Below are positions 45,601 through 52,565 of a stretch of 64,000 bases of DNA, piece after piece. Position 1 is the stretch's first letter; every line of letters starts with the position of its first letter. The notes beneath the pieces are model-generated. The model saw nothing but the letters and a program-made list of their open reading frames with translations. It ran no database searches and was not told the DNA's origin. Source of the DNA: an uncultured Eubacteriales bacterium (GTDB lineage Bacteria > Bacillota > Clostridia > Oscillospirales > Oscillospiraceae); assembly GCA_900544295.1 (NCBI GenBank), contig UQUO01000007.1, positions 1 to 64,000 on the forward strand, read 5' to 3'. A program made the translations under genes and the position numbers.

Positions 45601-46552
45601 CTTTGCATACTGTCGCAAACGAGCAAAGAACAATGCCCTTTCAGAGCTTCTGGATATGTTGTTAGATAATCTGAAGCTCAAAAAGGTTGACGCAAAGGAG
45701 CTTCTGCCGGGTCTCACATATGCAAAGGGTGCCTGTGATGTCGTCGTAACAGGGCATGCGGGTCGCAGCATGGTTTGCAGGGAGGACTCATTCTTTGAAC
45801 ACTTCCAAGGCGATCTCGTAAACTTCAAGAATAGGTTGATAATATACTCGCCATTTATTACCGAGAATCGTCTGGCAGAGCTGCTGCCATATTTTGCGGA
45901 CGCAGCAAACGCTGGAAAACGTATCATAGTCGTGACAAAAGCGCTGAGTGAGCGGGGCAAGAGGGAGCTGTATTCGTATAAGCTCTGTGAAAAAGCTCTG
46001 TCTGATTCCGGGGTGAGTATCGTCCACAAGAAGGGAATGCACGAGAAGTTGGTGATAGTTGACGATGATGCGACATGGATAGGCTCTCTCAACGTGCTTA
46101 GCTTCAGCGGGCTAACGGGTGAGGTCATGCAGAGGCACGAGAGCCGCGAATTGACGGGTGATTTTGAGAAGCTCTACGATATCGGACACATAAGCGAAGC
46201 TGTAGAGAGCAGCGTTGAGCTTGCCTGTCCCATCTGTGGCGCCGAAATGCTGATAAAAGAGAGCGATAGCGGCGGCATATACTGGAGCTGCTCGTCCTGC
46301 GGCTATACGAGGCATCCAGAGCAGCAATACCCGGTGGACGGCGTGTTGCGCTGCAAATGTGGAGCGCCATATGTATTCGCCATGAAGAACCAGCCGCGCT
46401 GGGTGTGCTCGCAGAACCAGAGCCACTACCAGATCATGCGCGAGAGCGACCTGAAACTCGAAAAAATGGCCGCCCTCATCCCAACAAAAAAGGCGCTCAA
46501 AGAAGTTGAGAAATACTTTGCGGAGAAGAAAGCAAAGAGCGGTAAAAAGTGA
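42635..46552 (+). CDS. SF1 helicase-PLD nuclease fusion, Mokosh type II-like
   Basis: 1305 aa. SF1 (UPF1-like, COG1112) helicase with Walker [12 protein letters not shown] (about 187), a long coiled-coil insertion (about 270-680), Walker B VILDEASM, GDFLQLPPIV, GTIHSFQGSEADIV and VAVTRAR. A phospholipase D-type nuclease domain follows (about 1050-1190) with one HKD motif, HEKLVIVDDDATWIGSLN. Two zinc knuckle groups (CPICG/CSSCG, CKCG) close the protein. A fused RNA helicase and PLD nuclease is the build of the Mokosh type II antiphage protein; whether this is that family needs a search. ATG 42635 has GAGGG eight bases upstream. Confidence 0.8.
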   Translation: MPDLMDNERVELHGMLAEFRQALEEEIHKVKSSGLSSTLLFAGRRIDSRGAEFWYRFRVEYAPAMPADTPCKLTIGKEQFNVTVVSFDENSIIISSKIELTGALGKARLENGATVLMERLIGCIEENAEKPNPAGDRMLLQGGKVYEARKIFQYDEPFIYPGNTENQNRAVEAALANDITYIWGPPGTGKTTVIGQIIDGLYRHGRSVLVVSHTNTAVDGAIEKADRTYFSEHGLDEGGIYPILRLGIPSRPLPERVLLKTHTDVLGRELYEREAALKNQLASLQRNQNEIRLLLSKNTWLEKTNLPLFPGDMQIIEALKREIAAAEREAEKLDGEIKKELSEHPEYKSRASLHKKALAQRKELESLCQNILCAEKMLDEAPHKIQRARDEARKHDVYRQLRQQKEKLMSEQFLNEQLHSCAETIAKLNAELDSLASQAKTAFHEIADYEGKSSLGKFFSGKASYLQAKERAEQIALRVPKAEEELRCEEMLEEEYKNQLDEVLLLSEQLKRVIPSQSAEYWLGKAQEFSASAEKARAVLPQLRQERDDLTVELREINEQLAAIDAATGKLKEKQQLCAQLKNSAQKKREKLSELESALQEDIARERSLCLAFDYELEAEDAKSVYEDLKALEVTIKAELSGCDIPALEAEKSKLIEQQTETIKELDEVEAKLHELEWQAVLSAKIVGTTLAKSYLSDTLRSRTFDTVILDEASMASIPALWCAALLAEKNVVIVGDFLQLPPIVMANTPVAQKWLGQDIFFHSGMLEAIKDRRPQNFIMLNDQFRMESEIAGIANIYYGEYGGLISHDNDEHRLKQREEFYGWYSGKRTKHSIHLVDTESLHAWVTGVPQGKSHSRLNCFSAAVDVDLAFKCLENVLSELDPNTAKPVEQASVLIIAPYKPHTARLNKLIDLEYSSRGFKENLNYIRAGTIHSFQGSEADIVIFDLVIDEPHYKAGVFRPEPEVNASLRKMFNVAVTRARFKLYVVGNFAYCRKRAKNNALSELLDMLLDNLKLKKVDAKELLPGLTYAKGACDVVVTGHAGRSMVCREDSFFEHFQGDLVNFKNRLIIYSPFITENRLAELLPYFADAANAGKRIIVVTKALSERGKRELYSYKLCEKALSDSGVSIVHKKGMHEKLVIVDDDATWIGSLNVLSFSGLTGEVMQRHESRELTGDFEKLYDIGHISEAVESSVELACPICGAEMLIKESDSGGIYWSCSSCGYTRHPEQQYPVDGVLRCKCGAPYVFAMKNQPRWVCSQNQSHYQIMRESDLKLEKMAALIPTKKALKEVEKYFAEKKAKSGKK

Positions 46553-46576
46553 TGAAGTGACCGAGGAGAATATGCA

Positions 46577-47317
46577 ATGGGATATATTGAGGAGAACAAT
46601 GCCCTGTTTGCGGAGTGGAAGAAGATCATGGGTTCCGTCTCAGACCGCAAGGAATATGGCATCGCCGCGACCGAGATAAACCACGCAAATACGGTGTTCA
46701 TCCGCGACGGGGTGGTCTGCCCGGAGCTGTGGTTCGCGCAGCGAACACGTCCGCTTTTCCTACTCAAGGAGGCATACAACGGCGACGGGGACTGGGATCT
46801 TTCCAGTGACCATCTGTTGACGGGCAACTCCGCCTCGAGGATGTGGCGCAGGGTCTCGCACTGGACATACGCTCTGCTCAATACCACGGCAGAGGAGCTT
46901 GCTCCATATGATCCCGGGCTGGATGTGTCAAAGTACGGCAATGAGCACCTGAGGCGCATAGCCGTTGTAAACGTAAAAAAGAGCGGCGGCAATAACAGCT
47001 CAAGTATGGACGAGATACGCAGCTACGCCTGGTTCGATGCAGAGCGGCTGTGGAAACAGCTTTCTCTCTGCGATCCGACCGTCATCGTCTGCGGCTACAC
47101 CGGCTCAGCGCTTGACATCATCGCAGAGCGCATGACTGGAAGAAAGGTGCGCGATACGTACAACGAAAACCTGTACTACACGATGGAGCTAAATGGCAAC
47201 AAGGTGCTTGTCCTCGACTACTGGCACCCGGCAAACCATTTCCCGAAGGAAATGAACTACTTCGGCCTGGCCGCAGTTTACCAGTTAGGGCTGAAGAACT
47301 GTGTATTGGGAGAATAG
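46577..47317 (+). CDS. UDG-superfamily-like protein in the helicase operon
   Basis: 246 aa, no certain family. The order of motifs recalls the uracil-DNA glycosylase fold: RPLFLLKEAYNGDGDW (compare the vgEaPG loop), IAVVNVKKSGGNNSSSMDEI followed by DPTVIVCGYTGSA (compare N...RP...P.iiv.lG), and LDYWHPANHFP (compare HPS). The catalytic details differ, so it could bind rather than cut. GAGGAGAA precedes the ATG. It lies 24 bases after the helicase and two bases before the next gene, so the three are one operon. Confidence 0.5.
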   Translation: MGYIEENNALFAEWKKIMGSVSDRKEYGIAATEINHANTVFIRDGVVCPELWFAQRTRPLFLLKEAYNGDGDWDLSSDHLLTGNSASRMWRRVSHWTYALLNTTAEELAPYDPGLDVSKYGNEHLRRIAVVNVKKSGGNNSSSMDEIRSYAWFDAERLWKQLSLCDPTVIVCGYTGSALDIIAERMTGRKVRDTYNENLYYTMELNGNKVLVLDYWHPANHFPKEMNYFGLAAVYQLGLKNCVLGE

Positions 47318-47319
47318 AT

Positions 47320-48021
47320 ATGGAAGACATCCTTCAGGCGCTTAATGACATAGTTCAGATACTGGAAGAGAGCCAAAATCCGACCTGGCTGTTATATCTG
47401 AGCGCACTTGGCCCTCTGATCCTCACGGCGATTTCCGTGTTCATTGCATGCCAGCAGCATAAGCAAAACCAGGCTCTGGAAAAGCAAATTGCCGATCGAG
47501 ACTATAAGAACATACTCAGACAAAACGCACTGGCTATATACAACGATTTCTTTAATGGACTGAGGGTCGTGCATCAAGCTGTCGGGAATGTTGCTGAAGT
47601 TTTCTCTATGCCAAAATCTTTGGATATGTGGTCAAAAGAACTGCAAACGGCATATGAGCAAATGACAGCTTCGTATAACCATGCAAAGCTCATGCTCGAT
47701 GATGATAAACTAATCGAGGTGTTGAAACGTACATACAATTGTTTTGTGGAACTTTATGAAGAGTTCAATTCATATTGTAACAGCGGAGAGGCTTATTCTG
47801 TCATAGGCAATGCCTTTAGAATTGTATCAGCAAAATTCGGCGTCAAAACAGAGCTAGAGTTGTTACTGAAGCCAGTAGTAAAGGAAAAGTATTTGGATCT
47901 GTGCTACACCGATGAGGCGAAGAAAATACATGAATTGATGGAAGCATATATAGAAGCAATGAAGGACGACAAATTTGACAAATATTTCAAGAAGTACGTA
48001 CAACTTGAAGTAACGAAATAA
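47320..48021 (+). CDS. Membrane-anchored helical protein
   Basis: 233 aa: one transmembrane helix (about 22-45, LLYLSALGPLILTAISVFIA), then a helical cytosolic part (KQNQALEKQIADRDYKNIL and following). No known domain recognised. AT-richer than the two genes before it. As the last gene of the helicase operon it could be a membrane-acting effector or a surface cargo gene; context is the only guide. Confidence 0.6.
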   Translation: MEDILQALNDIVQILEESQNPTWLLYLSALGPLILTAISVFIACQQHKQNQALEKQIADRDYKNILRQNALAIYNDFFNGLRVVHQAVGNVAEVFSMPKSLDMWSKELQTAYEQMTASYNHAKLMLDDDKLIEVLKRTYNCFVELYEEFNSYCNSGEAYSVIGNAFRIVSAKFGVKTELELLLKPVVKEKYLDLCYTDEAKKIHELMEAYIEAMKDDKFDKYFKKYVQLEVTK

Positions 48022-48034
48022 TGCGGTGCAAGCA

Positions 48035-48064
48035 AAACCGGCGTCCACCATGGGACGCCGGTTT
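48035..48064. terminator. Terminator between the operon and the XRE gene
   Basis: AAACCGGCGTCC pairs perfectly with GGACGCCGGTTT around a six-base loop. Lies between convergent genes; T content is modest on both sides. Confidence 0.7.
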
Positions 48065-48312
48065 CATTTCAGCTCCTGCTCCAAGCCCCTGAACAGCTCC
48101 GAGTGAAAGAAGTCCTCAATCGAGATGCCCAGGCCGTCGCAGAGTTTTTTGATCGTCGATATGGTCGCGCTGTGGTTGCGGCCGCTGACTATGTTGTTCA
48201 CTGTGGACTGTGTCACTCCGCTCATGCTGCACAGCTTGTTGATGGAGATGTTCTCCTCGCGGCAGAGCTCCAAAATACGCTCCTTTACCGCCTCCCCAAT
48301 GTCCACGGGCAT
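48064..48312 (-). CDS. XRE-family regulator divergent from the SLOG gene (element 2)
   Basis: 82 aa from ATG 48312 (GTG 48315 is possible). A single helix-turn-helix domain: ISINKLCSMSGVTQSTVNNIV followed by TISTIKKLCDGLGISIEDFF. It is divergent from the SLOG gene, and a perfect 15-base inverted repeat lies over the SLOG promoter between them. Same arrangement as the XRE gene at 26818 in element 1, though the proteins differ. Confidence 0.83.
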   Translation of the reverse strand: MPVDIGEAVKERILELCREENISINKLCSMSGVTQSTVNNIVSGRNHSATISTIKKLCDGLGISIEDFFHSELFRGLEQELK

Positions 48313-48346
48313 CACCTCATTTCAAGACGATGATAACCGTTTGCCC

Positions 48347-48390
48347 TTGAAAAGATTAACCCTTTTGAGTTAAAATAACTCAAAAGGGTT
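48347..48390 (+). promoter_or_regulatory. SLOG promoter with palindromic operator
   Basis: TTGAAA at 48347-48352, 18-base spacer, TAAAAT at 48371-48376. A perfect inverted repeat with arms AACCCTTTTGAGTTA (48358-48372) and TAACTCAAAAGGGTT (48376-48390) around AAA covers the -10 box, so a bound regulator would block the start. Confidence 0.8.
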
Positions 48391-48400
48391 GGTGAGGGCG

Positions 48401-48859
48401 ATGGACAGAAAATGCTGCTTTTTCATAGGTCACAGGGAGGCGTCGCGCGAGATATATCCGGCGCTGCTGTCGGAAGTAGAGCGGCACATCTGCGAGCTTG
48501 GTGTGACGCAGTTCGTGGTCGGGCATTACGGCGGCTTTGACCGCCTCGCCGCTGAGGCGGTTATTGAGGCGAAGGCCAAACACGAGGGGATAGAGCTTGT
48601 CCTGCTATTGCCGCATCATCCGGCTGAGCGGCCAATATACAGACCTGCTGGTTTTGACTACACATATTACCCTTTCGGCACAGAAAAGGTGCCGCAAAGC
48701 GTGGCAATAGTACGTGCAAACCGGCGGATGGTCGAGCAGGCGGATTTCCTGATAGCTTATGTCTGGCACACGGCCAGCAACGCGGCGAACCTGCTGGAAT
48801 ACGCCCAGCGCAGGGCAGGGAAGGGCCTGCTGGAGATAACGCTTTTGAAAAGAGGCTGA
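48401..48859 (+). CDS. SLOG (YpsA/DUF1273-like) protein, element 2 copy
   Basis: 152 aa, clearly homologous to the element 1 protein: CCFFIGHREASREIYPAL, FVVGHYGGFDRLAAEAV, LVLLLPHHPAERPIYRPAGFD, IAYVWHTASNAANLLEYA. The near identity of the motif lines and the divergence elsewhere suggest old homologues, not a recent copy. ATG 48401 is the better start; GTG 48389 overlaps the operator. Confidence 0.8.
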   Translation: MDRKCCFFIGHREASREIYPALLSEVERHICELGVTQFVVGHYGGFDRLAAEAVIEAKAKHEGIELVLLLPHHPAERPIYRPAGFDYTYYPFGTEKVPQSVAIVRANRRMVEQADFLIAYVWHTASNAANLLEYAQRRAGKGLLEITLLKRG

Positions 48860-48886
48860 CGCGCTATGCGCCAGCCTCTCGCTTTG

Positions 48887-49141
48887 TCAATCGTCCAGCT
48901 CCAAGCTATGCGTGCCGGATACTCTACGCAGATAGCTTTCCAGGGTGCCATCCAGAACCATTTGCGCATACTCGAGTGGAGCGTTGTAGATGAGCCAGTC
49001 CATTTCGGTTCTCATGGCTATGGTGGTATCGAAGCTGTCCTCAATGCCGGGAGTGTAGATCCTGATGGTTCCACCGTCAGCGTAGCGCAGCTCGACGCAG
49101 GCGGTGTCGATGTTGAATTTGCATGATAGAAGCTCTGACAT
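48887..49141 (-). CDS. DUF6061-like small protein (element 2 copy)
   Basis: 84 aa from ATG 49141, with AAAGGAG seven bases upstream. MSELLSCKFNIDTACVELRY and EMDWLIYNAPLEYAQMVLDG align with the element 1 protein at 26515. Here it is convergent with the SLOG gene; in element 1 it is convergent with the XRE gene. The order is shuffled but the three families stay together. Confidence 0.75.
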   Translation of the reverse strand: MSELLSCKFNIDTACVELRYADGGTIRIYTPGIEDSFDTTIAMRTEMDWLIYNAPLEYAQMVLDGTLESYLRRVSGTHSLELDD

Positions 49142-49229
49142 AAGCATACTCCTTTCCGCTTTATAGTCGGGAATAGTGGTTCAAATGGAATTATAAGGTT
49201 GAGATGAACTAAAAGAGCATAATACCCGC

Positions 49230-49247
49230 TGGCTACACATTGGCTAC
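49230..49247. repeat. Right arm-type sites of element 2
   Basis: TGGCTAC at 49230 and 49241, 11 bases apart and about 119 bases before the attachment core. Confidence 0.7.
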
Positions 49248-49347
49248 AAAAATCCCGCGGACTGTCAAAAATGTCTGCATGAGCTGGACTATCTGAGCGA
49301 AAAACGCACAAAAAGCGTACATAATCACTGAAAAACACATTCTGAGA

Positions 49348-49420
49348 CTCGAATGGGAATAATAAATTAGCTTCTTCAAGTCCCCGAAATGCCTGAAAAC
49401 ACAGGCGTTTCGGGGATTTT
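49348..49420. other. attR of element 2 with original guaA end and terminator
   Basis: CTCGAATGGGAATAA encodes Leu-Glu-Trp-Glu-stop. From 49354 to 49420 the sequence is identical to 38999-39065, including the terminator (stem 49382-49415) and T run. This is probably where the chromosome resumes: the original 3' end and terminator of guaA, now 27 kb from the gene. Confidence 0.88.
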
Positions 49421-49519
49421 TCCACTGAAAACAACCGCCTCAAGTTGCGCGGTGGAAATGCTCGCATTTATGTGCTATAGTATTTCATCAACAGGTGTAA
49501 AGAGAGGTTTGTGAAACGC

Positions 49520-50047
49520 ATGAACAAAGAAATCAGAGGGAAAAGGCTCATCCTGCGCGAGCAGAGAGAAGAGGACGCACCATATTATGCCTATTGGTTT
49601 AACCAGCCGCAAGTCATGTTTCAATGCGGCTTTGAGAAGCCAACCGATGAAGAAGAGGTCAAAACCTGCATTAACGTAAGCCATAAATCAGAGGACTCGG
49701 TATGGTTCACTATTACAGATCTCGACGGCAATATTATCGGTGAGACCGGCCTGTTGCGCATGTTTCCTGCGTGGCATCAGACCGACCTTACAATCATAAT
49801 TCCAGACCCGAAGATGCAGCACAAAGGATACGGTACAGAGGCGATACGTATAATGCTCGATATGGCCTTCAATGAATATGAGATGCATCGGGTCTCAATC
49901 GGAGTAGTGGGGCTTAACACAGATGCGCTGGAATTCTATAAGAAAATTGGATTCAAGCAGGAAGGCGTTATGGAAGAGGCGTATTACTACAACAATGAAT
50001 ATAGCGATTTTATCATGATGCGAATCCTCAGACGCGAATGGCAATAA
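49520..50047 (+). CDS. GNAT acetyltransferase, RimJ/RimL-like
   Basis: 175 aa. Fold markers: IRGKRLILREQREEDAPYYAYW, IGETGLLRMFP, the acetyl-CoA loop KMQHKGYGTEAIRIML, and LNTDALEFYKKIGFKQEGVM. Acceptor unknown; the group includes N-terminal and small-molecule acetyltransferases. ATG 49520 or GTG 49511. First chromosomal gene after element 2; AT-richer than the core genes. A hairpin follows. Confidence 0.85.
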   Translation: MNKEIRGKRLILREQREEDAPYYAYWFNQPQVMFQCGFEKPTDEEEVKTCINVSHKSEDSVWFTITDLDGNIIGETGLLRMFPAWHQTDLTIIIPDPKMQHKGYGTEAIRIMLDMAFNEYEMHRVSIGVVGLNTDALEFYKKIGFKQEGVMEEAYYYNNEYSDFIMMRILRREWQ

Positions 50048-50058
50048 TGAACAAATGC

Positions 50059-50091
50059 AATCGGCGGGGTGGTTAAATTATCCCGCCGATT
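50059..50091 (+). terminator. Hairpin after the acetyltransferase
   Basis: AATCGGCGGG pairs with CCCGCCGATT around a 13-base loop; the T tract behind it is weak. Most of the remaining gap up to 50293 shows no gene. Confidence 0.55.
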
Positions 50092-50227
50092 TGACTGGAT
50101 TTAGGAGACTGCTCTCCTTTATCTACCGCCAGCTCCGCGTGCAGGAAAGCCCGGCTCTCAGCTGGAAGGCAGTCTTAAGCCGCCTGATTCAAAAAGGCGC
50201 GTGAGGCGTATGACATTGAAGAACTGT

Positions 50228-50256
50228 TTGCAATTAACCTGCCTCGGAGCTAAAAT
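50228..50256 (+). promoter_or_regulatory. Promoter of the Crp/Fnr regulator
   Basis: TTGCAA at 50228-50233, 17-base spacer, TAAAAT at 50251-50256, some 37 bases before the start codon. Confidence 0.6.
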
Positions 50257-50292
50257 ACAATAAAATGAGCAAAGCAGGGGAGGGGATGAGCA

Positions 50293-51000
50293 GTGGACAG
50301 AAGCAATGTGACGGACGAGGGTCGCTTTTCCGGGGAGGTATATAACTTTGGTGGAGCGAGCTTCAGCAGCTCGTGCATCATTCGGCCTGACTCCGACGTG
50401 AGCGACTGGGACGCCGTAGGCACACTTGAATCCTACCCCAAAAACCATGTGCTTCTGGAACGGGACAGAGTGCCGGACAGGTTTTATATCGTCAAAAGAG
50501 GCACAGTAGCAGGTTATGAGGAGCTTGCAAACGGCAACGAGCTAATTTGCTACGTGATGGAGACAAACGCAATGCTGCTCGAAGCCAATGTGCTGCTCTC
50601 AAGGCCCTCGCCCGTGAGTTTCCGCACGCTGGAGGCGTCGGAGCTTCTGAGTATTAGCCGGGAGAAGCTGCTGGAGACCGTGAACGCCGAGCCGCGGGCA
50701 TTGTTTGCGCTCTTCTGCTCCGTCTCGGACAAGTTCCTGGAGGCTATGGATGAGCTGAGGGAGGCCAAGAGCCGAGGCGCGGAGTGGAGGCTATGTGAGC
50801 TGCTGCTGGAGTTTGCCGCACGCTACGGCGCCGCCTACGACGGCAAGGTGCTCATACACAAGCGCATCAATATCCAGCTGCTGACTCAAATACTTGGCAT
50901 AAACCGCTCCACTACCGTCCGTTCAATGCGCACACTGCGCGACCTTGGACTCATAGAGCACATAAACGGCTTTCCTGCGTGCGCTCTGTCGAGGCACTGA
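50293..51000 (+). CDS. Crp/Fnr-family regulator beside the molybdenum hydroxylase
   Basis: 235 aa: a cyclic nucleotide-type beta barrel (about 40-130, with VLLERDRVPDRFYIVKRGTV), the dimer helix, and a C-terminal winged helix (RINIQLLTQILGINRSTTVR). No FNR-type cysteine set at the N-terminus, so it is not an oxygen-sensing FNR. GTG start with GGGGAGGGGATGA upstream. It sits upstream and co-directional with the xanthine dehydrogenase genes after a terminator, making it the likely regulator. Confidence 0.85.
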   Translation: MDRSNVTDEGRFSGEVYNFGGASFSSSCIIRPDSDVSDWDAVGTLESYPKNHVLLERDRVPDRFYIVKRGTVAGYEELANGNELICYVMETNAMLLEANVLLSRPSPVSFRTLEASELLSISREKLLETVNAEPRALFALFCSVSDKFLEAMDELREAKSRGAEWRLCELLLEFAARYGAAYDGKVLIHKRINIQLLTQILGINRSTTVRSMRTLRDLGLIEHINGFPACALSRH

Positions 51001-51058
51001 GGCGGCATCAGGAGCTTTTGGAGGAATAGTCCTTTCGACAAAAAGTGAACAAACTGTA

Positions 51059-51095
51059 AACATACGCAGGTGCATTTGCGCCTGCGTATGTTTTT
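51059..51095 (+). terminator. Terminator after the Crp/Fnr gene
   Basis: AACATACGCAGG pairs with CCTGCGTATGTT around an eight-to-ten-base loop, followed by TTTTT. Confidence 0.85.
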
Positions 51096-51179
51096 GCGCA
51101 TTGCCAGACTTTCCGGCATCGTGAAATAATAAACATGCTCATTGGAATTTGGCTCCAAACCAATTAAGGAGGAAAAATT

Positions 51180-52064
51180 ATGGCGTTACCTGAATTCGAC
51201 TACGTTGCCGCCAAGTCGCTGGAGGAGGCCTCCGGCCTCATGGTGTCTCTGGGCAGCAAATGCGTCGTCATGTCGGGCGGCACGGACATTATTTTGCAGA
51301 TACCCAAGTCCGTATCTAGGGGCATGACCACCGTTATCGACCTGAAGACCATCCCGGGGCTCACGCGGCTCGACTTTGTGGAGGGCGAGGGGCTGCACGT
51401 AGGCTCCAACACCAAGCTCTTCGACATTCAGTCCTCACCCATAGTGAAGGAGAAGATGCCCGCAGTTGCGAAAGCCGCGCACTACGTGGGCTCCAACCAG
51501 GTCCGGCGCAAGGGCACCATGGCGGGCAACATCTGCAACGCCTCGCCCACGGCGGACACTTCGCCCATTCTGCTGGCAATGAATTCTCGCATCACCGTCA
51601 CTGGCCCCGAGGGCAGCCGCGTGGTGCCTATAGACGAGTTCTGGACGGGCTTCAAGAAGATAAATGTAGATAAGTCCAAGGGCGAGCTCGTGACCGAAAT
51701 TTTCATCCCCGAGCTCGGCCCCGGGGAGGGCTCCACGTACTTCAAACGTTCTGTCCGCAAGGCTATGGACCTTGCCATCGTCGGCGTCGCAGCCTGGTTG
51801 CGCATGAAGGACGGAAAAGTGGAGGGCGCCCGCATCGCCGTCGGCGGCGGCGACGTCATCACCGTGCGCGCGAAAAAGGCGGAGCAGCTGCTCATCGGCA
51901 GCGAGATAACCGACGAGGTGCTCGAAAAGGTTGGCGTGCAGGCGGCGGACGAGATGAACCCGCGCTCAAGCCTCCGCGCCTCGGCGGAGTACCGCTACGA
52001 CATGATCCGTGTCTACACGAAGCGCGCCATCAACGAGGCCATCGCCACGATGAGGGGCGAGTAA
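51180..52064 (+). CDS. Xanthine dehydrogenase family, FAD-binding subunit
   Basis: 294 aa, the medium subunit of a molybdenum hydroxylase. FAD motifs: VVMSGGTDIILQIPK near the N-terminus and GTMAGNICNASPTADTSP (about 118). The C-terminal CO dehydrogenase flavoprotein domain is complete. AAGGAGGAA precedes the ATG. It passes electrons from the 2Fe-2S subunit to the acceptor. First gene of a three-gene operon. Confidence 0.92.
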   Translation: MALPEFDYVAAKSLEEASGLMVSLGSKCVVMSGGTDIILQIPKSVSRGMTTVIDLKTIPGLTRLDFVEGEGLHVGSNTKLFDIQSSPIVKEKMPAVAKAAHYVGSNQVRRKGTMAGNICNASPTADTSPILLAMNSRITVTGPEGSRVVPIDEFWTGFKKINVDKSKGELVTEIFIPELGPGEGSTYFKRSVRKAMDLAIVGVAAWLRMKDGKVEGARIAVGGGDVITVRAKKAEQLLIGSEITDEVLEKVGVQAADEMNPRSSLRASAEYRYDMIRVYTKRAINEAIATMRGE

Positions 52065-52076
52065 GGAGGACGAAGA

Positions 52077-52565
52077 ATGAAGAAGATAATCCATTTTACC
52101 CTGAATGGCGAACCCGTCGAGGCACTTGCGCCGGTGAACATGACCATGGTGGACTTCTTGCGCAAGGAGATGCACCTCACCGGCACGAATCGCGGCTGCG
52201 AGGAGGGCGAGTGCGGCGCCTGCACCATTCTGCTCGACGGCCGGGCCGTGCCCTCCTGCATCATGCTGGCGGTGGAGGCCGACGGGCATGAGATAACCAC
52301 CATCGAGGGCGTGCGCGTGAACGGCGTGCAGCATCCGCTGCAGCGCGAGTTTATGGACAAGTGGGCGCTCCAGTGCGGCTTCTGCACGCCTGGCATGATA
52401 ATGTCGGCGCTCTCGCTGCTCAACGAGAATCCCAACCCCACCGAGGAGGAAATCCGCGACGGCATCGCGGGCAACCTCTGCCGCTGCACCGGCTACGCCA
52501 AGATAGTCGAGGCTATAGATGCCGCCGCAAAGAAGCTGGCGAGGGCAAAGGAGGTCAATGCGTAA
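52077..52565 (+). CDS. Xanthine dehydrogenase family, 2Fe-2S subunit
   Basis: 162 aa with two 2Fe-2S clusters: the plant-type one, CEEGECGACTILLDG, and the C-terminal one, CGFCTPGMIMS and CRCTGYAKIV. The standard small subunit. Stop overlaps the next start by one base (TAATG). Confidence 0.95.
   Translation: MKKIIHFTLNGEPVEALAPVNMTMVDFLRKEMHLTGTNRGCEEGECGACTILLDGRAVPSCIMLAVEADGHEITTIEGVRVNGVQHPLQREFMDKWALQCGFCTPGMIMSALSLLNENPNPTEEEIRDGIAGNLCRCTGYAKIVEAIDAAAKKLARAKEVNA

Larger units (their letters stand above)
38993..49347. mobile_element. Integrative element 2 at guaA (about 10.4 kb)
   Basis: Flanked by a 67-base perfect direct repeat (38999-39065 and 49354-49420) that contains the guaA stop codon and terminator. 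It carries an integrase reading outward to the left, XRE, xis, RepA-like ATPase with CGTCGC hairpin, a helicase-nuclease operon, and XRE/SLOG/DUF6061 genes. No transfer genes. TGGCTAC arm pairs lie 83 bases inside the left core and 119 bases from the right core, as in element 1. Confidence 0.9.

Noticed and set aside
38999-49420. Flanking repeats as the ends of an IS or transposon
   Set aside because: They are direct, not inverted, contain the guaA stop codon and terminator, and lie next to a tyrosine integrase; no DDE transposase is present.
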